The notes under the pieces are model-generated. The model had not been told where the DNA came from. It saw only the letters and a program-made list of their open reading frames with translations, and searched no databases. Source: Actinomycetota bacterium (GTDB lineage: Bacteria; Actinomycetota; Acidimicrobiia; Acidimicrobiales; AC-25). Taken from it: DNA of 10,140 bases. Every line of letters begins with the position of its first letter. Position 1 is the stretch's first letter. Positions 1 through 4,961 of the stretch are shown here, piece by piece. The DNA is taken from positions 5,569-15,708 of the forward strand of contig VAXF01000156.1 of assembly GCA_005888395.1 (NCBI GenBank), given 5' to 3'. The position numbers were made by a program, and so were the translations under genes.

Positions 1-1704
1 CGAGGCGTCGGCGCCCCGCATGAAGCTCACCGGGCCGCTGGCCGTGCCGCCGCCCTTCAAGCCTTCGCGGGACGACCGTAGGTTGGACAGGTTGATGCCC
101 GAGCCCGAGCCGCCCTTGAAGATCGTGCCCTCCTCGACGTACCAGTTGAGGATCGACCTCATCTCGTCGTCGACGGCGAGGATGAAGCAGTTGTGCACCC
201 GAAGATTGCTGCTGAGGTACTCGCCGCTCTCCGTCTGGATGTCGTAGACGTCCATCTCGCCGAGCGCCTCGATGCGATCGATCTCCAGGCTCTTCGTGTC
301 GCGATGAGCGATTCCGGGCAGCTCGAAGGTGGCGATGAGCTTCAGCGCCTTCGCCGGGTCCACGAATCCGATCTCGTCGGCGAAGATGTGTCGCTCCGGT
401 GCGGGACGGATGGCAAGCACCCAGCAGCCCTTGCGATCGGCTCGGGCGTCGGGCGAGAACCGGACGCGGGAGAAGATGCCGAACCGCAGCAACAGCTGCT
501 GGATCCCCCGCACGAGCGACTCACCGATCATGGCGAGGCCCAAGACCGACGCGCGGTCCTTCAGCGAGACGTAGCCCTCGGCCTGGAAGACGCTCCTCAG
601 ATACGCGGCGACGACCGGGAGCGGGGCGGTGAAGAGGTGGTCGGGAACCGTCATGTCGGTTCCCCGGGCGAGCAGGCTCCAACGGTCGACGAAGTCCGCG
701 AGGTGGTCGCCGTAGAGGCGGATTCGCCGGCAGTCGAGATCCGGCGACTGCGTCTCGACCTCCCGCTCGTGACGGTGCGCGTCACCGAAGACCGTGTCGA
801 TCGCCCTGGTGACCCACTCGTACTCGGCGGACGTGACGGTCATGGCCTCGATGGTCAGCGAGCGGTTGGTGCCGTGGTCGTAGCGGCCGACGAAGCCATC
901 CGACTGGAGCCACCCGGCGAGCGCAGCCTCGGCGACGGCGCGCTGGGTGATCTCGCCGTCGCCCCACGACTCCCGCCTGTGCCACTCGATCTGCTGGCCC
1001 GGCCTGAGCTCCCCGGCCGGCACGAACCGGCCAGTGCGCGTGCCGCTCAGCCGCCACACGAGATGGTCGCCGGTCACGTCGAGCGTGTAGCCGGCCTTCG
1101 TGTGAATGCGCAGAACCTGCTTGCGGCCGTTCGCCTTGACGGCGACGACCTTGGTGAGCCCCTGCGAGTCGAAGACCTTCGTGCCGACGGCGTTGTCCTC
1201 GACGAGACGGCCGATCGGAACGAGCCCTTCGGGGGTGCTCACTAGGGCGTCGTAGGGCTGGCACGCACTCGCTTGCTGCGGCTCACCCGGCACGCCGATG
1301 TTGAACCACACGGGCGAGTTGAAGGCCGCCTTCTGGTGGACCAGCAGGTGCTTGAGCTCGTCGCTGAAGGCCCCGGCCTCGGTGTCGTCGACGAAGTAGC
1401 CGTCCTTGCTGCCCCAGGCCGTGATCGTGTCGACGATGCGGTCGACGACCTGCTTCAGCGAGCGCTCCCGCGTGGGCGAGCCGAGCGGCCCCCGGAAGTA
1501 CTTCTGGGCCACGATGTTGGTGGCGTTGACCGACCACCCCTTGGGGAACTCGACGTCGGCCTGCTCGAAGGCCACCGTGCCGTCCCGGAAGTTGGTGATC
1601 CGGGCGTCGCGGAGCTCCCACGCCACCTCGTCGTAGGGATGGACCCCCCCGGTGGTGAAGTGGCGGCGGATGCCGATGCCGATCTGCTCCGGGGCGATGG
1701 CCAT
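1..1704 (-). CDS. nrdJ: Class II (adenosylcobalamin-dependent) ribonucleotide reductase, intein-containing, 5' part
   Basis: Reduces ribonucleotides to deoxyribonucleotides in the cytoplasm, using a radical generated from coenzyme B12. The window holds 568 codons; the 3' end lies beyond the left edge. Removing the intein (residues 148-505) gives a continuous NrdJ N-terminus: GVHPYDEVAWE near residue 20, SVNATNIVAQKYFRG, FNSPVWFNIGVPGEPQQASA up to residue 147, then CFILAVDDEM, the glycine-rich FKGGSGSGINLSNLRSS and GPVSFMRGADA. This pattern matches B12-dependent actinobacterial enzymes. Cys506 aligns with redox-active Cys225 of E. coli NrdA (QFSSC there, QQASAC here). The start is ATG at 1704, with AGGAGG at 1711-1716 six nt upstream. 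Upstream are a promoter and NrdR boxes. The other active-site cysteines and the C-terminal tail lie outside the window. Class II is inferred from overall resemblance. Confidence 0.95.
   Translation of the reverse strand, partial: MAIAPEQIGIGIRRHFTTGGVHPYDEVAWELRDARITNFRDGTVAFEQADVEFPKGWSVNATNIVAQKYFRGPLGSPTRERSLKQVVDRIVDTITAWGSKDGYFVDDTEAGAFSDELKHLLVHQKAAFNSPVWFNIGVPGEPQQASACQPYDALVSTPEGLVPIGRLVEDNAVGTKVFDSQGLTKVVAVKANGRKQVLRIHTKAGYTLDVTGDHLVWRLSGTRTGRFVPAGELRPGQQIEWHRRESWGDGEITQRAVAEAALAGWLQSDGFVGRYDHGTNRSLTIEAMTVTSAEYEWVTRAIDTVFGDAHRHEREVETQSPDLDCRRIRLYGDHLADFVDRWSLLARGTDMTVPDHLFTAPLPVVAAYLRSVFQAEGYVSLKDRASVLGLAMIGESLVRGIQQLLLRFGIFSRVRFSPDARADRKGCWVLAIRPAPERHIFADEIGFVDPAKALKLIATFELPGIAHRDTKSLEIDRIEALGEMDVYDIQTESGEYLSSNLRVHNCFILAVDDEMRSILNWYVEEGTIFKGGSGSGINLSNLRSSREGLKGGGTASGPVSFMRGADAS
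190..1263 (-). mobile_element. Intein with LAGLIDADG (DOD) homing endonuclease, inserted in nrdJ
   Basis: This is a 358-residue in-frame insertion that should excise itself from the NrdJ precursor and ligate the flanks. It begins with Cys1 (codon 1261-1263), the splicing nucleophile. Block A reads CQPYDALVSTPEGLVPIG, and block B is near residues 58-69 with the Thr64-x-x-His67 pair (VTGDH). The C-terminal block has VYDIQTESGEYLSSN followed by His357-Asn358 (codon 190-192), and Cys is the +1 residue. Between these lie two LAGLIDADG-type helices, near 115-124 (LAGWLQSDGF, acidic residue Asp122) and 219-230 (AAYLRSVFQAEG, acidic residue Glu229), so the endonuclease looks intact. By hand count, about 32 of 358 codons end in A or T, against 4 of 147 in the N-extein, which fits acquisition by transfer. 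Splicing and cleavage activity are inferred from motifs only. Confidence 0.95.
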
Positions 1705-1748
1705 GCTGTTCCTCCTACGGCTCCGAGTAACCAGTCTGCCCGGACTAG

Positions 1749-1764
1749 CCACAATATATTGTGG
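1749..1764. promoter_or_regulatory. NrdR box 1 (perfect palindrome) in the nrdJ leader
   Basis: CCACAATATATTGTGG is a perfect 16-bp palindrome and an A/T island in GC-rich DNA. It closely matches the known NrdR consensus, roughly ACACWATATATWGTGT. It lies 45 bp upstream of the nrdJ ATG and downstream of the predicted promoter, and NrdR itself is encoded at 2681-3151. Binding is inferred. Confidence 0.88.
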
Positions 1765-1780
1765 TCTGCTCCCAGGCCGA

Positions 1781-1796
1781 ACCCAAGATGAGGGGT
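1781..1796. promoter_or_regulatory. Probable second, degenerate NrdR box
   Basis: ACCCAAGATGAGGGGT matches the NrdR consensus at about 11 of 16 positions and keeps the outer ACnC and GnGT ends. Its centre is 32 bp from the centre of box 1, about three helical turns, which is the usual arrangement of paired NrdR boxes. It overlaps the predicted nrdJ transcription start. The match alone would be weak; the spacing is what supports it. Confidence 0.55.
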
Positions 1797-1797
1797 A

Positions 1798-1827
1798 AAT
1801 ACAACACCGTAATTCCAAGCCTGTCAA
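1798..1827 (-). promoter_or_regulatory. Predicted sigma-A-type promoter of nrdJ
   Basis: On the minus strand TTGACA (1822-1827) is a perfect -35 hexamer. After 18 nt comes TGTATT (1798-1803), a 4/6 match to TATAAT. Transcription would start near 1791 and give a leader of roughly 85 nt that carries both NrdR boxes. A repressor there could block initiation or early elongation. Confidence 0.55.
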
Positions 1828-1932
1828 TCCTGCGCGGCCCCGAAAACCCCAGGTCAGCTACCGCTCGCGAAGGTTCGCATCCGCTCGCAACCGACATACG
1901 CGACGCCACCCGCTGACCGTACGAACACGCTC

Positions 1933-1981
1933 CTGTGGAGCGATAGACGCGTAACCCTGTGGATTCACGCCGCTGTCCACA
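1933..1981. promoter_or_regulatory. Cluster of three DnaA-box-like motifs between the HAD gene and nrdJ
   Basis: CTGTCCACA at 1973-1981 differs by one base from TTGTCCACA, a common high-GC DnaA box. Two reverse-oriented relatives lie at 1957-1965 (CTGTGGATT) and 1933-1941 (CTGTGGAGC), each keeping the TGTGGA core. They lie over 100 bp upstream of the predicted nrdJ promoter. The 1957 and 1973 motifs also form a 6-bp inverted repeat (TGTGGA/TCCACA, 12-nt loop), so a weak hairpin after the HAD gene is an alternative. No T-run follows. The rest of 1828-1932 shows nothing I can name. Confidence 0.3.
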
Positions 1982-1991
1982 AGCGTCCCGC

Positions 1992-2684
1992 CTACAGCAG
2001 CTCGAGCAGCCCCCGGAGGTCCCGCACCCGGTGCGCCCCGGGAGGCAACGGCGGCTCGTCGTCGTGCCGCTCCTCCCTCGCCACGTGGACGGCCCGCATG
2101 CCCACCGCCAGCGGGCCCTCCACGTCGGGCCGCCACGAGTCGCCTGCGAACAGCACGTGCGCGGGCGGGACGCCGGCCACCTCGAGCGCGCACCGGTAGA
2201 TCCGTGGGTGGGGCTTCCGGGCGCCCGCTTGCGCCGAGGTCACCAGCGCGTCGACGCGATCCGACAGGCCGGCGGCATCGACGGCCCGGTCGAGGTCCCA
2301 GTCCCAGTTGGAGCACACGACCACCCGGACCCCGGCGGCCCGCAACCCGTCGAGCACCGCTGGCGCCTCCGGGTACGCGGCCATCGTCCACGTCTTCGAG
2401 TTGGCGTGCAGGTCGTCGACGAGTTGAACCGCGTCGTCGTCGCCCACACCGCACTCCCGCACCATCTCGCGCAGGCGCTCCCGCTCCCAGGCCACGTAGT
2501 GGTCGCGGCTGCGCGAGTGCTCGACGTGCTCCACGCCGTCGAAGGCCTCGGCCGTCCAGCGGGCCACGACCTCCGCGGGCAGCGAGAACCCCTTGAGGGC
2601 CAGGGTGGCCTCGTAGGTCGGCCCCCACTCCACCGCATGCGCGAGGGTGCCGTAGAAGTCGACGAGGACGGCGCGAACGGTCAG
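1992..2684 (-). CDS. HAD-superfamily hydrolase (HAD-IA-like), probable CTG start
   Basis: A 230-residue haloacid-dehalogenase-fold enzyme, probably a cytoplasmic phosphatase or related hydrolase of unknown substrate. Motif I is VLVDFYGT with nucleophile Asp9. Tyr replaces the second Asp usual in phosphatases, as in DxYGT-type members such as L-2-haloacid dehalogenases. Motif II is VVVCSN (Ser125), motif III is GARKPHP (Lys157), and motif IV is FAGDSWRPDVEG (Asp182, Asp187). Residues 15-110 form the helical cap. No in-frame ATG, GTG or TTG precedes motif I within the nrdR overlap. The best start is CTG at 2682-2684, which overlaps the nrdR TGA as CTGA and suggests coupled re-initiation; ACG a few codons upstream is less likely. 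It is the third gene of the LysM-nrdR-HAD run. The family is certain; start and substrate are not. Confidence 0.85.
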   Translation of the reverse strand: MTVRAVLVDFYGTLAHAVEWGPTYEATLALKGFSLPAEVVARWTAEAFDGVEHVEHSRSRDHYVAWERERLREMVRECGVGDDDAVQLVDDLHANSKTWTMAAYPEAPAVLDGLRAAGVRVVVCSNWDWDLDRAVDAAGLSDRVDALVTSAQAGARKPHPRIYRCALEVAGVPPAHVLFAGDSWRPDVEGPLAVGMRAVHVAREERHDDEPPLPPGAHRVRDLRGLLELL

Positions 2685-3151
2685 TGGTGCCGTTTCGGGT
2701 CGGTGGCCTTGGCCAGCAACCCCGCCTCGCGCTCGAAGTCGCTGCGGTCCTCGAAGCCCTTGTAGACGCTCGCGAATCGCATGTAGGCGACCTCGTCGAG
2801 GGCGCGCAGCCGCTCGAGCACGGCCAGCCCGATCTGCTGGCTGGTGACCTCCGGGCCCTCCATTCGCAGGGCCTCCTCGAGCTCGAGGCCCAGCGCGTCG
2901 AGCTGCTCGTCGACGAGCGGACGGTTCTTGGCCGCCGCCTTGAGGCCGGCCACGATCTTGACGCGGTCGAAGGGCTCGCGGTCGCCGGAACGCTTGACCA
3001 CGCTCATCGGCACCTCGTCGAGGCGCTCGAACGTGGTGAAGCGCCGCCCGCAGGACAGGCACTCGCGCCGGCGGCGGATGGCTCCGCCGTCGTCGGCGAG
3101 GCGAGAGTCGACGACCTTGTCGTCGAGGCTCGAGCACGCGGGGCAGCGCAC
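2681..3151 (-). CDS. nrdR: Transcriptional repressor NrdR
   Basis: NrdR senses ATP/dATP and represses ribonucleotide reductase genes by binding paired NrdR boxes. The protein has 156 residues, the usual length. It opens with the zinc ribbon MRCPACSS...CLSCGRRFTTFE (Cys3, Cys6, Cys31, Cys34). An ATP-cone follows at about residues 49-139 (VVKRSGDREPFDRVKIVAGL near the start, VAYMRFASVYKGF near the end). The start is GTG at 3151, fixed by the invariant N-terminal MRCP; no clear Shine-Dalgarno is visible, and the LysM stop is only 18 bp upstream, so translation may be coupled. The stop overlaps the likely HAD start. The nearby nrdJ carries matching NrdR boxes, making it the obvious target. If co-transcribed with the LysM gene, nrdR would also be under LexA control. 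Confidence 0.97.
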   Translation of the reverse strand: MRCPACSSLDDKVVDSRLADDGGAIRRRRECLSCGRRFTTFERLDEVPMSVVKRSGDREPFDRVKIVAGLKAAAKNRPLVDEQLDALGLELEEALRMEGPEVTSQQIGLAVLERLRALDEVAYMRFASVYKGFEDRSDFEREAGLLAKATDPKRHH

Positions 3152-3169
3152 CCGGCCAAGCTATCGGGC

Positions 3170-3562
3170 CTACCGCAGCGCGATGCGCTCCCCGACCCGG
3201 AGCGCGGTGCCGTGGTGCGCGGCGACGAGGCGGTCGACGAGCGGGCGAATGTCGCCGTCGGGGTGGAGCGAACGGGCCACGCTCCAGATCGTGTCGCCGG
3301 GCCGCACGACGTGGACGACGCGGGCGCCCGGCGAGGAGAGCCGCTCGGGGGCGGTGAGGGGGCCGCCCCCGAGGCCCAGCACCGGGCGGACGGCGACCAC
3401 GAGGGCCGCCGCGGCCAGCACGACGGCGACGCGACGCCGTGCGTAGATGCCGGGGCGGAGGGCCCGGGCACCCCGGCGCTGAGGCAGCGGGGGGCCCGGG
3501 ACGATGTCGAGGTGCGGGCGCGCCGTCAGCTGACGGGGAATCGGGTAGGCGATGGCGGCCAC
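3170..3562 (-). CDS. Membrane-anchored LysM-domain protein divergent from lexA
   Basis: A 130-residue protein with a basic, proline-rich N-terminus (1-44), one hydrophobic segment at about 45-60 (VAVVLAAAALVVAV) and a C-terminal LysM domain at about 82-129 (VVHVVRPGDTIWSVARSLHP...RVGERIAL). LysM domains bind peptidoglycan or other GlcNAc polymers. The likely topology is a cytoplasmic N-terminus with the LysM outside. The start is GTG at 3562, with AGGAGGT at 3566-3572 upstream. The gene order LysM, lexA and nrdR is that of Rv2719c (ChiZ), lexA and nrdR in M. tuberculosis, where the LysM protein is LexA-controlled and affects cell division. A similar role is inferred here from synteny and the LexA boxes 28 bp upstream of the start. 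No catalytic domain is visible. Confidence 0.85.
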   Translation of the reverse strand: MAAIAYPIPRQLTARPHLDIVPGPPLPQRRGARALRPGIYARRRVAVVLAAAALVVAVRPVLGLGGGPLTAPERLSSPGARVVHVVRPGDTIWSVARSLHPDGDIRPLVDRLVAAHHGTALRVGERIALR

Positions 3563-3589
3563 GGCACCTCCTGGAACACGTTGAACGAT

Positions 3590-3603
3590 CGAACCTCTGT
3601 TCG
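3590..3603. promoter_or_regulatory. LexA operator (SOS box) 1
   Basis: CGAACctctGTTCG is a perfect match to the actinobacterial/Bacillus-type SOS box CGAAC-N4-GTTCG. It is nearest the LysM gene, 27 bp upstream of its GTG start, where LexA could block that promoter. Confidence 0.88.
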
Positions 3604-3608
3604 GCCTC

Positions 3609-3638
3609 AGCCAATCACGAACGCCTGTTCGTTGTCAA
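3609..3638 (-). promoter_or_regulatory. Tentative promoter of the LysM-nrdR-HAD run
   Basis: The minus strand has a perfect -35 TTGACA at 3633-3638. The hexamer 18 nt downstream, TTGGCT (3609-3614), is a poor -10. LexA operator 2 fills the spacer, as expected for a LexA-repressed promoter. The weak -10 keeps confidence low. Confidence 0.3.
3618..3631. promoter_or_regulatory. LexA operator (SOS box) 2
   Basis: CGAACgcctGTTCG is a perfect SOS box; the palindrome extends one base each side (ACGAAC/GTTCGT, 3617-3632). Its centre is 28 bp from operator 1 and 30 bp from operator 3. Confidence 0.9.
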
Positions 3639-3647
3639 GCGCAAAAT

Positions 3648-3661
3648 CGAACGGGTGTTTG
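3648..3661. promoter_or_regulatory. LexA operator (SOS box) 3, one mismatch
   Basis: CGAACgggtGTTTG differs from CGAAC-N4-GTTCG at one base. It overlaps the predicted lexA -35 element (3659-3664). Confidence 0.75.
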
Positions 3662-3687
3662 CCAAGCGCCCGGACATCCTCTACGGT
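3659..3687 (+). promoter_or_regulatory. Predicted lexA promoter
   Basis: TTGCCA (3659-3664, 5/6 match to TTGACA) is followed after 17 nt by TACGGT (3682-3687), a TANNNT-type -10 common in actinobacteria. The start point would be near 3694. Operators 3 and 4 overlap the -35 and the start region, as expected for autorepression. Confidence 0.55.
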
Positions 3688-3700
3688 GAACACACGTTCG
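3687..3700. promoter_or_regulatory. LexA operator (SOS box) 4
   Basis: TGAACacacGTTCG differs from the CGAAC-N4-GTTCG consensus at its first base. It lies between the predicted lexA -10 and the ribosome binding site, 16 bp before the lexA ATG. Confidence 0.8.
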
Positions 3701-3706
3701 ACCCAC

Positions 3707-3712
3707 GGGAGG
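3707..3712 (+). promoter_or_regulatory. lexA ribosome binding site that favours the ATG start
   Basis: GGGAGG ends 4 nt before ATG (3717) but only 1 nt before the in-frame GTG (3714). This makes the ATG the likelier start. Confidence 0.65.
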
Positions 3713-3716
3713 CGTG

Positions 3717-4349
3717 ATGGCCGAGACGCAGCTCACCGAGCGGCACCGTCAGATCCTCGACTTCATCGAGGAGCAGCTCCAGACCCGCGGCTACCCGCCG
3801 TCGGTGCGCGAGATCGGCGCGGCGGTCGGGCTCACCTCGACGTCGACGGTGCACGCTCACCTGGCCACGCTCCAGCGCCTCGGGTACCTGCGCCGCGACC
3901 CCACCAAGCCCCGCGCCATCGAGGTGCGCTACGACCCGGGCTCCGGCGCGGCGATCGAGCGCCGGCCCGTGCGCCACGTCCCGCTCGTGGGCGACGTGGC
4001 CGCCGGCACCGACGTCCTCGCCGAGGAGAACATCGAGCTGTCGCAGCCGCTCCCCGCCGACTTCTGCGGCGACGGTGAGCTGTTCATGCTGCGTGTGCGC
4101 GGCGACTCGATGATCGACGCCGGCATCCTCCACGGCGACTACGTGGTCGCCCGCCACCAGCCCACCGCCGAGAAGGGTGACGTGGTGGTCGCCGGCATCC
4201 CCGGCGAGGAGGCCACGGTGAAGACGTTCTCGCGCAAGGGCGGCAAGATCGTCCTGGTGCCGGCGAACGAGCAGCTGGAGCCGATGGTGTTCGACCCCGC
4301 CGAGGTCACGATCTTCGGCAAGGTCGTCAGCGTTCTCCGCCGTCTCTGA
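3717..4349 (+). CDS. lexA: LexA repressor, SOS regulator
   Basis: Represses DNA-damage genes and is inactivated by RecA-stimulated self-cleavage. The protein has 210 residues. The N-terminal winged helix-turn-helix (1-70) includes RGYPPSVREIGAAVGLTSTS, the recognition region, and YLRRDPTKPRAIEV closing the domain. The C-terminal S24 peptidase domain has the scissile Ala96-Gly97 (GDVAAGTDV), nucleophile Ser131 (VRGDSMID) and general-base Lys169 (ATVKTF), all intact. The ATG at 3717 is preferred over GTG at 3714 because of Shine-Dalgarno spacing. The upstream region has four LexA operators, so autoregulation is expected. The 3' end overlaps the convergent acyltransferase gene by 23 bp. Identification is secure. 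Confidence 0.98.
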   Translation: MAETQLTERHRQILDFIEEQLQTRGYPPSVREIGAAVGLTSTSTVHAHLATLQRLGYLRRDPTKPRAIEVRYDPGSGAAIERRPVRHVPLVGDVAAGTDVLAEENIELSQPLPADFCGDGELFMLRVRGDSMIDAGILHGDYVVARHQPTAEKGDVVVAGIPGEEATVKTFSRKGGKIVLVPANEQLEPMVFDPAEVTIFGKVVSVLRRL

Positions 4350-4959
4350 CCCAGCCCTCGCCCTCCACGTAGCGCCGGATCACGCGCGCGGGGTTGCCGG
4401 CGGCCACGCAGTTGTCGGGCAGCTCGCCGGCGACGACCGAGTTGGCCGCCACCACCACGTGGCGCCCGATGGTGGCCCCCGGCACCACCACGACGCCATG
4501 GCCGAGCCACGACCCGGCACCGATCGATACCGGCCGCTCGGGCTGCACCTGCCCGCCGATCGGCCTGGTCACGTCCTCGTAGCCGTGGTTCTGGTCGGTG
4601 ATGTAGACGTAGTGGCCGGTCCACACGTCGTCGCCGATTTCCACCGACAGGTGGGCGACGATCCCGCTGCCCCGCCCGATCACGCACCGGTCGCCGATGC
4701 GCACCACGGGGTCGGACACCGGCACCTGCCCCGGGGTCATCCCGACCGACAGGGAGAGGTTGGGGCCGATGCGCGTGCCCTCGCCGATCCAGATCCAGCG
4801 CTCGCCGTAGAGCACGGTGATCGGGAAGGCGATGAAGCTGCCCTCGCCGAAGCGTCCGAAGGCCCGCGCCCGCCGGCTCCCGGCGTGCACGGTGCCGAGC
4901 CGGGACGCCCGCTCCCAGCCCCGCTGCAGCAGCGTGGCCGCCAGGGCGCGCGGCCCCAC
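4327..4959 (-). CDS. Hexapeptide-repeat (left-handed beta-helix) acyltransferase
   Basis: A 210-residue protein of the LbH acyltransferase superfamily, which transfers acetyl or other acyl groups from acyl-CoA and usually acts as a trimer. After about 40 N-terminal residues come imperfect hexapeptide repeats: IWIGEGTRIGPN, VVRIGDRCVIGRGSGIVAHL, VEIGDDVWTGHYVYI, then VSIGAGSWLGHGVVVVPGATIG. The loop TDQNHGYED carries His125, the likely catalytic residue. The end, VVAGELPDNCVAAGNPARVIRRY, is typical of WbbJ/maltose-acetyltransferase relatives. The start is GTG at 4959, 2 nt after the dapE stop, so it is probably in the dapDE operon and translationally coupled. The acceptor substrate is unknown; a role near the dap pathway is only suggested by position. 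Its 3' end overlaps lexA. Confidence 0.85.
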   Translation of the reverse strand: MGPRALAATLLQRGWERASRLGTVHAGSRRARAFGRFGEGSFIAFPITVLYGERWIWIGEGTRIGPNLSLSVGMTPGQVPVSDPVVRIGDRCVIGRGSGIVAHLSVEIGDDVWTGHYVYITDQNHGYEDVTRPIGGQVQPERPVSIGAGSWLGHGVVVVPGATIGRHVVVAANSVVAGELPDNCVAAGNPARVIRRYVEGEGWVRDGGER

Positions 4960-4961
4960 CG

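Noticed and set aside
193..1791. Long plus-strand ORFs (193-1245 and 1273-1791) opposite nrdJ.
   Set aside because: They are antisense shadows of GC-rich codons. The minus-strand frame gives clear NrdJ and intein motifs; the plus-strand proteins show no recognisable domain.
1852..1918. GGTCAGC and GCTGACC as an inverted repeat upstream of nrdJ.
   Set aside because: The arms are only 7 bp and over 50 nt apart, with no supporting structure; chance is likely.
3573..3594. Three GAAC motifs in a row, considered as a fifth LexA operator.
   Set aside because: They are direct, not inverted, repeats. Only the last one pairs with a GTTC at the right 4-bp spacing, and that is operator 1.
2684..4078. 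A 464-codon plus-strand ORF across nrdR, the LysM gene and the start of lexA.
   Set aside because: It runs antisense to two recognised genes, through all the LexA operators and out of frame over lexA. Its composition is that of a shadow frame.
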